A stretch of DNA of 38,413 bases from a virus: the IMG/VR virus record IMGVR_UViG_3300028581_000105, positions 1 to 38,413 of that record; one strand, 5' to 3'. How positions within the stretch are numbered: the stretch's first letter is position 1; the number at the start of each line of letters is the position of its first letter. Both the position numbers and the translations under genes were made by a program. The notes beneath the pieces are model-generated. The model did no database searches and was not told where the DNA came from. It saw only the letters and a list, made by a program, of their open reading frames with translations. Below, one piece after another: positions 1-7,241 of the stretch.

Positions 1-118
1 TCCTTGCTACAATAAATTCAGCCTTACTTCTTAAAAAGATCTTTTTATTATCCCACGTTTCATGGTATCCAATGTAACCCCTATTTTTAACACTACCTTT
101 TTTTACTTTACCTCCCAT
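1..118 (-). CDS. Free-standing homing endonuclease, N-terminal fragment (cut by window start)
   Basis: An open frame begins with ATG at 118-116 and runs off the window at base 1, giving 39 codons. The start reads MGGKVKKGSVKNRGYIGY and later has IFLRSKAEF. This style (GYIGYH, then FLRSxxEFIxAR) is what I associate with phage homing endonucleases of the Vsr-like type found between split-intein halves. It lies directly downstream of the gene for the N-half of the split reductase, with 53 bases between. A copy of the ATATTTAT motif (132-139) is 13 bases upstream of the ATG. The C-terminal intein half and the rest of the reductase should follow beyond the window. The frame and position are seen; the endonuclease identity is inferred from a short fragment. 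Confidence 0.55.
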   Translation of the reverse strand, partial: MGGKVKKGSVKNRGYIGYHETWDNKKIFLRSKAEFIVAR

Positions 119-131
119 ATTGTTTTATTAT

Positions 132-139
132 ATAAATAT
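132..139 (-). promoter_or_regulatory. Candidate late promoter motif (ATATTTAT)
   Basis: ATATTTAT is read on the minus strand 13 bases before the ATG at 118. It is one of about ten intergenic copies in this window that sit 4-20 bases upstream of minus-strand starts. The promoter role is inferred from this recurrence. Confidence 0.4.
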
Positions 140-171
140 ACGGGAGGTAGGTAAAAAGATAACGAATTTTG

Positions 172-2367
172 TTATTTCATTTCTTGTATGTCATCCTCTT
201 CTGTTAAATCTTTAGCTTCAACCCAACCTCTATTAATTGTGTAAAATCTGTGATCATCAGTACAAGTTATTTGTTTTTCAACACCATCAACATCTACGGT
301 TAATCTAATAACTGGGCTATCTTTTTTAGTTAGTTGTCCAGCAATAACTTTTTTATTTTCGATTACACCTGTTTCAATGTTGAATGTAGGTACTTCCAAC
401 TGTTCACCATTATTAATCATTTCCACTATATCTCTAATGGTTTTAACATTACCACCACATTCTATTTTAGTATCACCAATAAAACAACAAGGATTAGTCC
501 CCCAATCTTTATCGTTAGTTAAATAGATTCCTGGTTCTCCAGCCCCACTTAATTCAATACGTTTCCAAAGGTCGTTAAAAAAGTCTTGTGTAATCTTATG
601 ACGTACCAATACTGCTGAATTGTTTGCTCTACCTCTTTGTGGGTTTTGTTCCCACCAATTACCAGACTTACAAGCAATCATCTCTTCATCATCAGCAGAG
701 AACAAACTAATCAAAGCTGCCCTACGAATACCACCTGCTAATACTGCGTCAGCAATATAACAAACCACATCGTGTACCTCAATCGGTGTTACTTTTTCAC
801 CGTCTTCTTTATTGTCCAAAACTTTTTTAATATTGTGTAAACAATCTTTAAGTGGTTGAGGTCCTGGTGCTTTACCGCCTGAAGTCACCAATCTAGCTCC
901 TTTTGGGCGAATATCTGAAAAATCAAATATTGGTGTTGATGATTTGCCACCAAAATAAGATTCCATTAGTATTTTAATGGCGTCAGCCCAACCTTCGATA
1001 GAATCACCGATAAGATATCTTCTAGTTCTATTTGGGTTTGGTTTTTTAATTTCGGGTAACTTATCGACATGATGTTTTTGTACAGAATACCCAACACCGG
1101 TACCACCTAATAAAAGAAACATGGTTTCAGCAAAAGCGTCTGTATGGTCAATTGGCATATATGCACAATTACCGGTCACAATACCACCACTCAATACAAA
1201 AGAGTGGTCATCTTCAACTTCTAAACACCAAACTTCTGATATTTCAATATTTTTTTCAATGTTTGTAACAACCCAAGTGGTTTGTGGTTTACTACCAATA
1301 TTTGAACTTATAGAATATTTTTTACTATCTGGATTTCTTTTAACATCATCACCTAAATTTGACGTTAAATCTTCTATATTTTTTTCAGTTAAAATATATT
1401 GTCCTACGGTTTCAAAAACTTCCTCAACAACTTTTTGATGTACTTTATCTGAAACATATATTGATTTGTATTTTGATAATTTTTGGTTTTGGTACCAGTC
1501 AGGATTTTTATAGGCATCCGCACATAAATAACCATCAACAAAAGCTTTTACTAAATTAATATCGTCAACATTTAAATCAGGAAATTGTTTTAAATATTTT
1601 CCAGTGTAAACCATTGAATCACCTTTTATTGATAAACTTTCGGAACTTTCAAAACCCATTTCGATAAATCTATCTAAATACTTTTGTTTGTCGTCACCGC
1701 AAAGTCTAACCATAGAGTATTTGTAATCTCCATTTTTATCTTTAACATTTGTTCCGTCACCAAAAACATAACCATAACACCAGTAAAGCCTTTCAAAAGG
1801 TGTTGCCTCATAATAATCAAACGACCCAAAATTTGGTGTTTTAAATATTTTACCCCCTACGGTTAAGTCAGTGGTTTCTTCACCACCATATAAAATCCAC
1901 CTATGATTATTTGTTGCTTTAACTTTTTTAACACTTTTACCCCTATTAAATGTTATTTCATTTAAAGTTTGTTTACCATAATTTTTAACTACAGCTTTTT
2001 TCCAATTACCTAAATGTGTTAAAACGGTAATTTGATCACCATCTTCAAAATCTTCAAAAGATTTAACACCTTTACTGGTTATAAATTTAGTATCTTCACT
2101 AAAACAATTGTAAATTCTGTTCGGGCTTATCTCAACAGGTTTACCACCGAACTGTAAACTTCTCATTGACGGTAAAACTTTTTTGTTGTAAACCAACTTA
2201 TAGACTTTTTCAATATCTTCTTTTAGTTGTGGATATTTTTTTTGGTGCATCTCTTTATTTCTGGTCACCAATTCTTCCCAAGTTTCTCTTCTGTTTAACT
2301 CTGGGATGTATTTTGCGTATTTCATATAGACAGTTAAGTCCGAGAGTATTTTGTTTGAAATCTCCAT
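172..2367 (-). CDS. nrdJ: Class II (adenosylcobalamin-dependent) ribonucleotide reductase, N-terminal part, carrying one full intein and the N-half of a split intein
   Basis: This makes deoxyribonucleotides for phage DNA synthesis using a B12-generated thiyl radical. Extein residues 1-87 and 401-627 of the 731-residue product resemble monomeric RTPR: CAYMPIDHTDAFAETMF at 401, LLLGGTGVGYSVQ, SGGKAPGPQPLKDC near 497, AGGIRRAA near 544, and NPC at 625-627. C401 corresponds to the redox cysteine (C119 in the Lactobacillus enzyme) and C627 to the radical cysteine (C408). Residues 88-400 are a contiguous intein. Residues 628-731 are an N-intein that ends in a stop codon, so this gene alone cannot give a full enzyme. 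The C-terminal part, including the C-terminal redox cysteines, must be in a separate gene beyond base 1, to be joined by trans-splicing. The ATG at 2367 directly precedes the extein sequence. It is last in the replication module. Confidence 0.9.
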   Translation of the reverse strand: MEISNKILSDLTVYMKYAKYIPELNRRETWEELVTRNKEMHQKKYPQLKEDIEKVYKLVYNKKVLPSMRSLQFGGKPVEISPNRIYNCFSEDTKFITSKGVKSFEDFEDGDQITVLTHLGNWKKAVVKNYGKQTLNEITFNRGKSVKKVKATNNHRWILYGGEETTDLTVGGKIFKTPNFGSFDYYEATPFERLYWCYGYVFGDGTNVKDKNGDYKYSMVRLCGDDKQKYLDRFIEMGFESSESLSIKGDSMVYTGKYLKQFPDLNVDDINLVKAFVDGYLCADAYKNPDWYQNQKLSKYKSIYVSDKVHQKVVEEVFETVGQYILTEKNIEDLTSNLGDDVKRNPDSKKYSISSNIGSKPQTTWVVTNIEKNIEISEVWCLEVEDDHSFVLSGGIVTGNCAYMPIDHTDAFAETMFLLLGGTGVGYSVQKHHVDKLPEIKKPNPNRTRRYLIGDSIEGWADAIKILMESYFGGKSSTPIFDFSDIRPKGARLVTSGGKAPGPQPLKDCLHNIKKVLDNKEDGEKVTPIEVHDVVCYIADAVLAGGIRRAALISLFSADDEEMIACKSGNWWEQNPQRGRANNSAVLVRHKITQDFFNDLWKRIELSGAGEPGIYLTNDKDWGTNPCCFIGDTKIECGGNVKTIRDIVEMINNGEQLEVPTFNIETGVIENKKVIAGQLTKKDSPVIRLTVDVDGVEKQITCTDDHRFYTINRGWVEAKDLTEEDDIQEMK
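175..486 (-). other. Split intein N-half (NrdJ-1-like) in the ribonucleotide reductase
   Basis: This codes for 104 residues beginning CFIGDTKIEC and ending in a stop with no C-terminal splicing motifs, which is the form of an N-intein of a split intein. The insertion follows the NPC radical-cysteine motif exactly, the site of the described NrdJ-1 split intein (native junction NPC / SEI). Shared features with NrdJ-1 as I recall it include the length (about 105), IxEVVEI-like spacing, a TRCTPDHPVYTKNRG-like block (here ITCTDDHRFYTINRGW), and an acidic tail after ADELT (here AKDLTEEDD). The C-half is expected upstream of base 1. Confidence 0.85.
1168..2106 (-). other. Contiguous intein with LAGLIDADG homing endonuclease in the ribonucleotide reductase
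   Basis: This codes for 313 residues (C88 to N400 of the reductase reading). Block A is CFSEDTKFIT. The C-terminal splicing block is SFVLSGGIVTGN followed by extein C401. The penultimate residue is Gly, not the usual His, as in a minority of active inteins. Two LAGLIDADG-like motifs are visible: CYGYVFGDG near intein residue 110 and AFVDGYLCADA near 188, so the endonuclease looks intact. The insertion is immediately before the redox cysteine of the enzyme. Removal by cis protein splicing restores the sequence IYN-CAYMP. Confidence 0.88.
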
Positions 2368-2394
2368 TTTTTTATTTTTTATTAAATTTAGTAA

Positions 2395-2856
2395 TTATTT
2401 TCCTTTTTGTAACTCTTTTGCTCGTTGAATTCTTTCACGAACATGACCTTCTTTTCTTTCATCTTGTTTCTTTTCGTAACCCAAGAATGTTTGTGAACTT
2501 TCAGTATCAATATAAACTTTTCCGTTGTCAAATGTGCAGTCATCAAAAATAACACCATCTTTACCGAAACGTGATTTTAAAACAGCAATTGTCGCTTTAC
2601 CCGATTCTTTTTGTGGTAATGTTCTAGCGATTGACATGATAAAATGTCCGATTTGTGCTTTCTTAATAGAACCACCCATTTGGTCTCCTGTTACAACGTC
2701 TGCCGATATTGATGAATTATGTGTATAGATGTTGTTAGCATAAAACATATGTGTATCCTCAACACTTATGTCTATTGTGTCCATATCACCAACTAACTCA
2801 ATGGATTCAATCTCATCTAATATGAAATCATCTAAATTTAAATTATGTTCTCTCAT
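2395..2856 (-). CDS. 41: Replicative DNA helicase gp41, C-terminal part with split intein C-half
   Basis: The product has 153 residues. Residues 1-47 are an intein C-half ending HMFYANNIYTHN. Residue S48 begins the C-extein: SSISADVVTGDQMGGSIKK, then a DnaB-like end containing GHFIMSIART, GKATIAVLKSRFGKDG and a basic tail. Joined to the 355-residue N-extein of the next gene upstream, this gives QGNR-SSISADVV and a 461-residue helicase, close to T4 gp41 (475). The product unwinds the phage replication fork as a hexamer. The ATG at 2856 follows the stop of the small endonuclease remnant by four bases. It is 27 bases from the reductase start. Confidence 0.9.
   Translation of the reverse strand: MREHNLNLDDFILDEIESIELVGDMDTIDISVEDTHMFYANNIYTHNSSISADVVTGDQMGGSIKKAQIGHFIMSIARTLPQKESGKATIAVLKSRFGKDGVIFDDCTFDNGKVYIDTESSQTFLGYEKKQDERKEGHVRERIQRAKELQKGK
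2716..2856 (-). other. Split intein C-half (gp41-1-like)
   Basis: This is a 47-residue C-intein with the typical block FYANNIYTHN followed by Ser+1. The described gp41-1 C-intein is about 37 residues and ends FYANDILTHN-SS, so this one has an N-terminal extension of about ten residues. The match of the final block, the Ser+1 and the host protein are all as in gp41-1. Confidence 0.88.
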
Positions 2857-2860
2857 TTTT

Positions 2861-3031
2861 TTATTTGTTTAAAAAATTTATACAATCATTTATTACTATT
2901 TCTGGGTTTTTCTTATATACAGATTCTCGTATTCTTAATAAAGAATAACCATTTTCCATTAAAAAGTCATCTTTTTTATTATCTAAAATTTTAGTTTCTT
3001 CCATATCATGCCAATGTTCAAAAATTTTCAT
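2861..3031 (-). pseudogene. Remnant of a Vsr-like homing endonuclease between the split-intein halves
   Basis: A 56-codon ORF occupies the whole gap between the two helicase genes. Its ATG overlaps the upstream stop (ATGA), and its TAA is four bases before the next ATG. Motifs run EHWHDMEETKILDNKKDDF then ENGYSLLRIRES. This resembles the C-terminal end of Vsr/DUF559-like nucleases (D..K..F..ENGY.LLRI.E). The N-terminal part with the first catalytic residues is absent, so it is likely a decayed homing endonuclease of the kind reported inside split-intein genes. It could alternatively be retained as a small expressed peptide that couples translation of the two halves. The ORF is certain; the origin is inferred. 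Confidence 0.65.
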
Positions 3032-4365
3032 TTTTTTGTGAGTAATAAATCACCTACTTTTAATCCATTGGATATAGATTTTAATTTTCCATATTTAACC
3101 GGAAATTCATGTTTGGCAGAAACTTTTATCGTTTTACCGGATTTTGTTTTTATCTCATAAACTGGTTGTTTTTCGATTGGGAATACTTTAGTTACCCTCT
3201 TAAACCCATCATGTGTTAAAATTTCATCTCCTTCATTTATTGTACCGATCTCTATTACCCCTCTATTTTTAGTCTCAACTTTTTCACGAAGAAAGATACA
3301 CCGGTTTCCTTGAACCGCAGTCCAACCAACAAGTCCGAACTCACTTAACATTGACTCAAACCCTCTCATGACATTACCTTCACCTGACCATTCGTCGGAA
3401 TAAATTTTAGATGACTCGACACAATCTATATAATCTAAAACAATTAAATCTGGTTTGAACCCTTTTGATATTTCGTGTCTAATAAATGATTTTATGGCCT
3501 GAATTGTTACACCCTCAGAAGAAAACTTTTTGATTTTTAAATCGTTTGTTTTGTTTAAAGTAACTTCTTTGTGTTTTTGTAAAACTTCTTCTTTTCTTTC
3601 AGACAATTCATTTAATTCAATTCCAGACCAACATGCCAAATGTTTTCTTTTAATAACATCTGGCATATCTTCAAAAACAATTTGTAAAACATTATAACCT
3701 TCATTGTAAGCCGTATTTGCCATTTTTGTTAATACGGTAGTTTTTCCTGTACCGTATGGGGCCAAGACAACACCAAGTTCGCCTCTTGATAACCCACCAT
3801 CGGTCAGTTCGTCAATACCATTTATTCCCGTAGGAATTGGATGTCTAAAATCCTTTTCTAAAACTGCTTCAATATTTTCACTTATAGATGTTCCATCATC
3901 TTTTTCAGAACCAACAGAAAGTGCGTCTCTTAAAATTTCTGCACACTTTTCATAACTTTCAAAATCACCGTTATCGATAATTTTGTTAATTTTTTCATTC
4001 GCTTTCTTAAGCTCTTGTTGTCGACAAAAATTTAATGCCTTTTGTTGAACAAATTCCCAGTCTTCTACCGCAAGATTATTGATTTCTTTTAACATTTCAA
4101 AAACATAGTCCTGGGTGATTTTATCCTTTACCTCCATTCTTACTATGGTTTCTAAAGTTTCATTTGCTGGAACTTTTTCATATTTCTCATAGTAATCTTT
4201 AAGTTGAGCCATGATAAGACGAAAATATTCATTATCAAAATACTTTGCGTGAACAATATCAATGATTCTATCAGAAAACTTTTTATTTGCGGGATGTAGG
4301 ATTTGGTTTATTAATTCCATTTGAAACTTGTAACCAAGGTATCCTAAAGTAACATTTTTAGTCAT
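3028..4365 (-). CDS. 41: Replicative DNA helicase gp41 (DnaB-like), N-terminal part with split intein N-half
   Basis: The product has 445 residues. Residues 1-355 are the DnaB-like N-extein with Walker A APYGTGKTT at 202-210, Walker B DLIVLDYID at 306-314, and an end at GWTAVQGNR, just where T4-type gp41 continues with the C-terminal arginine-finger region. Residues 356-445 are an N-intein. The complete helicase requires trans-splicing with the product of the gene at 2395-2856. The first 150 residues form the helical N-terminal domain typical of the family. An ATATTTAT motif (4386-4393) lies 20 bases before the ATG. The stop overlaps the next ORF by ATGA, suggesting coupled translation of both halves. 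Confidence 0.92.
   Translation of the reverse strand: MTKNVTLGYLGYKFQMELINQILHPANKKFSDRIIDIVHAKYFDNEYFRLIMAQLKDYYEKYEKVPANETLETIVRMEVKDKITQDYVFEMLKEINNLAVEDWEFVQQKALNFCRQQELKKANEKINKIIDNGDFESYEKCAEILRDALSVGSEKDDGTSISENIEAVLEKDFRHPIPTGINGIDELTDGGLSRGELGVVLAPYGTGKTTVLTKMANTAYNEGYNVLQIVFEDMPDVIKRKHLACWSGIELNELSERKEEVLQKHKEVTLNKTNDLKIKKFSSEGVTIQAIKSFIRHEISKGFKPDLIVLDYIDCVESSKIYSDEWSGEGNVMRGFESMLSEFGLVGWTAVQGNRCIFLREKVETKNRGVIEIGTINEGDEILTHDGFKRVTKVFPIEKQPVYEIKTKSGKTIKVSAKHEFPVKYGKLKSISNGLKVGDLLLTKK
3031..3300 (-). other. Split intein N-half (gp41-1-like)
   Basis: This is a 90-residue N-intein starting CIFLREKVET and ending GLKVGDLLLTKK before the stop. The gp41-1 N-intein has 88 residues, with the same plan: NVQVGD-like INEGDEILTHDGF, VTKVFP, KITLEDGK-like IKTKSGKTI, a conserved CSEEHLFP-like block (SAKHEFPVKYG) and SNGLKVGD near the end. 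The insertion site (after GNR, before SS) is also that of gp41-1. Confidence 0.9.
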
Positions 4366-4385
4366 TTATTTTTTTATCGTTTTTA

Positions 4386-4393
4386 ATAAATAT
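4386..4393 (-). promoter_or_regulatory. Candidate phage promoter motif before the helicase gene
   Basis: ATATTTATT on the minus strand lies 20 bases upstream of the ATG at 4365. It is the same motif as before the structural genes. No TTG is seen at the expected -33 distance. Confidence 0.4.
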
Positions 4394-4411
4394 TCAAGAA
4401 AGTTTTGTTCT

Positions 4412-4834
4412 TTAGTTTTCCACAGAAAAATATTCTTGCGATAACGTTTCCTGTATTGAATAAATAATATTAGGAATAATGTCTCGAATATCAACACTGT
4501 ATCTTACTCTCTGGGGGTAAACATTACCTGTAAATCTTTTAGCTGCAATAACTCTTTCATCGATTCTAATTTCAAAATCAAAGATGTCTTCTTTTTCAAA
4601 AATAGGGGTTCTATTTATTTGTTCTAAAGTTTGAGTGTCGTATGGGTTAAACTGGTTCCAGATATAATCAACGGATTTCTCCACCATTCTTTCTTGAATC
4701 ATAGAGACACAATCAGAAACACAGTAAAGTATATCCAAAGATTGGACTGACTTTGGGCTAAAATTTCTGACAGCGAAATAACGTTGGCAGATGATGTTCC
4801 CGTTAATTTTAAGTAAAAATTCAAATTTTTTCAT
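4412..4834 (-). CDS. Conserved-looking phage protein of unknown function with an internal duplication
   Basis: I do not recognise this 140-residue protein. It consists of two related halves. Residues 1-48 (FEFLLKINGNIICQRYFAV, then SLDILYCVSDCVSMIQE) align with residues 85-133 (FDFEIRIDERVIAAKRFTG, then SVDIRDIIPNIIYSIQE). This suggests an alpha/beta unit duplicated in tandem. It has no membrane segment or signal peptide. It sits between RNase H and helicase genes, so a role in replication or nucleotide metabolism is possible, but nothing in the sequence shows it. Confidence 0.8.
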   Translation of the reverse strand: MKKFEFLLKINGNIICQRYFAVRNFSPKSVQSLDILYCVSDCVSMIQERMVEKSVDYIWNQFNPYDTQTLEQINRTPIFEKEDIFDFEIRIDERVIAAKRFTGNVYPQRVRYSVDIRDIIPNIIYSIQETLSQEYFSVEN

Positions 4835-4930
4835 AATTTTAATTTAAGATATTAGTATTTTTTTAAATTCCTGTTTGTTTTACTACATAAGGATTGTAGG
4901 TTTTTGTGATGAAACAATTTTAATATTTCA

Positions 4931-5953
4931 TCATGATTTTGAGTTTTTATAATTTGTTCTTTCTTTCTTGGATAATTTAATGAACGGTTCTAAAAAACTT
5001 AAGTACCCATTTTCACCACCAGGTATAGTATACATAATACCGTCTTCAAACATCATTTTTAAAACATTTTTATGATTACGTCCTTCAGGATTTAAAGGTA
5101 AATTTACCAGATTTAAAACTTCTTCTTTTGCTTCATCAGTTAAAAGGGGTTGATGTAAGTCAATAATTGTTTTATTAATCTCGTAAACATTACCTTTATG
5201 TTTTCCTTTAGTTTTTCCTTCTATTATAGCATCAAATATCTTTAATTTTTTTTCTTCTTTCAAACCCTTTGTTCTTTCAATAATCTCTTCTAAAGTTACT
5301 TTTCGTTCTTTAATTTCAGGAAAATAATTTATGAGTGTTGTTTCGGTTACACCTTCAATGCCTTTTATATTATCGGTTACACATCCTTCGATGATTTTTA
5401 CTAATGCAGCATTTTCATAATGATGTTTAAAATACCAATTATAATTACCAATTCCAAGTAGTATTTTTTTATCCGCTAAATAAAGGTTTACCTCTTCAGT
5501 GATTAACTGACATAGGTCTCTATCATTTGTGTATATGATAACATCCTCATTTTGTTTTTTATTAAGAGAATAGTAGGCCAATAAATCATCAGATTCACAA
5601 TCTGGATTTTCGTATTGTCGAAGAAACAAATCTTCGGCGTAAGCTTTAACTCTTAATTTTTGTATTTCATAGTTTTGATCAAAAAAGGTTGGTCGATTGT
5701 TTTTGTATTCAGGGTAATAATTTAATCTTAAATACCCGTTTCTTTCACCATCCCATGTAATGATAACTTTATCAACAGCAAGTTCAACAATTAACTTTCT
5801 AAGTGTTGCATAAAACTGATAGATACCACCTATATGGGTTTCCTTATAGAATAAATTTTTGGCTCCGTTATAAGAACGTTTCATTAAAACGTTGCCGTCA
5901 ATAAGTAATGTTTTGGTGTTTTCTTTTTTTCTAACCTTCTTGAGACCTGTCAT
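4931..5953 (-). CDS. rnh: T4 RNase H-like 5'-3' exonuclease (FEN-1 family)
   Basis: This removes RNA primers and flaps during lagging-strand synthesis. The 340-residue product has the acidic metal ligands of the family in order: LLIDGNVLM (D19), ITWDGERN (D68), a CESDDLLAYY block (E120, D122, D123), IIYTNDRDL (D144, D146) and GCVTDNIKGIEGV (D194), the last in a helix-hairpin-helix-like region. I chose ATG at 5953. The frame is open to a TTG at 5980, but that start would overlap the upstream gene by 50 bases. GGAG lies just before this ATG, which still overlaps the preceding 73-codon gene by 23 bases. It is the fourth gene of the gp32-uvsX-unknown-rnh operon. Confidence 0.92.
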   Translation of the reverse strand: MTGLKKVRKKENTKTLLIDGNVLMKRSYNGAKNLFYKETHIGGIYQFYATLRKLIVELAVDKVIITWDGERNGYLRLNYYPEYKNNRPTFFDQNYEIQKLRVKAYAEDLFLRQYENPDCESDDLLAYYSLNKKQNEDVIIYTNDRDLCQLITEEVNLYLADKKILLGIGNYNWYFKHHYENAALVKIIEGCVTDNIKGIEGVTETTLINYFPEIKERKVTLEEIIERTKGLKEEKKLKIFDAIIEGKTKGKHKGNVYEINKTIIDLHQPLLTDEAKEEVLNLVNLPLNPEGRNHKNVLKMMFEDGIMYTIPGGENGYLSFLEPFIKLSKKERTNYKNSKS

Positions 5954-6152
5954 TCTCCATGAAATTAAATGGTTTGACAATTTGTTTTTCTTCTTCGTTT
6001 GGTAGTAATATACCTAGGTGTTTTAATTCGGATATTTCAATGGTTGTTGCGTGATCATGAAGGTAACTTCTAACCATATCATGTAAGATAGATTCCATCT
6101 CTGATGATGTAATACCCGCAACAACCGCTTTATATTGACCCCAATTTATCAC
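5931..6152 (-). CDS. Small protein of unknown function between uvsX and rnh
   Basis: This is a 73-residue protein starting with GTG that shares a base with the uvsX stop (TAGTG), so it is probably translated by coupling. It begins MINWGQYKAVVAGITSSEME and is predicted largely helical and acidic, with no recognisable domain. Its position inside a tight replication operon suggests a recombination or replication accessory role, which is inference only. The 3' end overlaps the start of the RNase H gene. Confidence 0.75.
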   Translation of the reverse strand: MINWGQYKAVVAGITSSEMESILHDMVRSYLHDHATTIEISELKHLGILLPNEEEKQIVKPFNFMENDRSQEG

Positions 6153-7231
6153 TATTCAGTTCCTCCAAATATTTGAAAATCGTTTCCTTCTTCTTCTTCC
6201 AAAGAAAAATCCGCTCCACCAGATATACCTAACTTTTCTTTCCAAAAATCAGAGTATTGTTTTTTGTATAAATCAACCGCTTCTGGTGTATCTTCAATGT
6301 ATCCGTGTGGTACGGCAACTATCCTACCGTCTTTATATCCTAAGCCATTGACGTGGTTTTTAAGAACCGATACTTTAGTTCTAATACCGAAACCAATTTT
6401 TCTTTTGTCTTTGGTTGCCATAATATGTGAGATACCAGATTTCTTTTGGTTACCAAATAAGAAAACCAAAGTCGATGCTAACCAAATGGCCTCACCACCT
6501 TTTGCCTTAATTTCTGGTTGTCCAAAAGGATTGTCAGGTAAGTCAACCCACGGTTGGTTTACAATAACCAAGCTATTTTCATATGGGTAATCTTCTTTTT
6601 TTGATTTTGCAATACGACCACTTATACCTAATCCAATTTTATCAGCGAGAGCTGATGCGTTATGCATCTTACCACCCTTGCCTTCAAAAGTCATTTTACA
6701 AGGTACAGAACCAACTGAATCCCAGAAGAAAGCCAAACTATGTGGTAGTTCACCCTTTTCCTGAAGAGTCAAAAGTTCGTTCATATAATCAGTGATTTGT
6801 TCGATATAATCAAAATCATCACGAAAAAAGAAAAAACCTTCCCATTCTCCATCAGCGTTTTTTTCACACTGAAATCCTAACTCTTTTGCGTGGTCAAAAG
6901 ACCACTTTCTTTCGGTAATTATGAAAACAGGGAGTTGTCCCTTTTTTTGTGCGTCAGCCGCTGCTTTAATTAAAGCAGTTGTTTTGGAAGAGTTACTATG
7001 TCCTAAGAACATTGAAATCCCACAAGTTACTGGTCCTGGAAGACCACAAGCTTTATGAAAAGCTTCCCCACAATCAAAATATTGGGTTTCTTTATATTTT
7101 GTTTTAGCACTGAACTTATTTTTCAAAGTATCAATCGAAAACTCTTTTTTACCAATAGATTTCTTTTTCTCTACTTTCTCGGTCTTTTCTACTTTCTCAG
7201 CTTTTTCAGCTTTATCTACTTTTTCTGACAT
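6152..7231 (-). CDS. uvsX: UvsX-like RecA-family recombinase
   Basis: This is a strand-exchange ATPase for recombination-dependent replication and repair that works with gp32. The 359-residue product has Walker A GHSNSSKTT at 77-85, Walker B LAFFWDSVG near 166-174, ALADKIGLGISGRIAKSK and VIVNQPW downstream, and KAKGGEAIWLAS like the RecA L2/GG region. The N-terminal 30 residues are a lysine/glutamate repeat (KAEKVEKTEKVEKKK), unusual for the family and probably disordered. The C-terminus is acidic (SLEEEEGNDF). The start is 10 bases after the gp32 stop. Confidence 0.93.
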   Translation of the reverse strand: MSEKVDKAEKAEKVEKTEKVEKKKSIGKKEFSIDTLKNKFSAKTKYKETQYFDCGEAFHKACGLPGPVTCGISMFLGHSNSSKTTALIKAAADAQKKGQLPVFIITERKWSFDHAKELGFQCEKNADGEWEGFFFFRDDFDYIEQITDYMNELLTLQEKGELPHSLAFFWDSVGSVPCKMTFEGKGGKMHNASALADKIGLGISGRIAKSKKEDYPYENSLVIVNQPWVDLPDNPFGQPEIKAKGGEAIWLASTLVFLFGNQKKSGISHIMATKDKRKIGFGIRTKVSVLKNHVNGLGYKDGRIVAVPHGYIEDTPEAVDLYKKQYSDFWKEKLGISGGADFSLEEEEGNDFQIFGGTE

Positions 7232-7241
7232 AATTTAAATA

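Noticed and set aside
5954-5980. TTG start for RNase H at 5980
   Set aside because: It would deepen the overlap with the upstream gene, and an ATG with GGAG is available at 5953.
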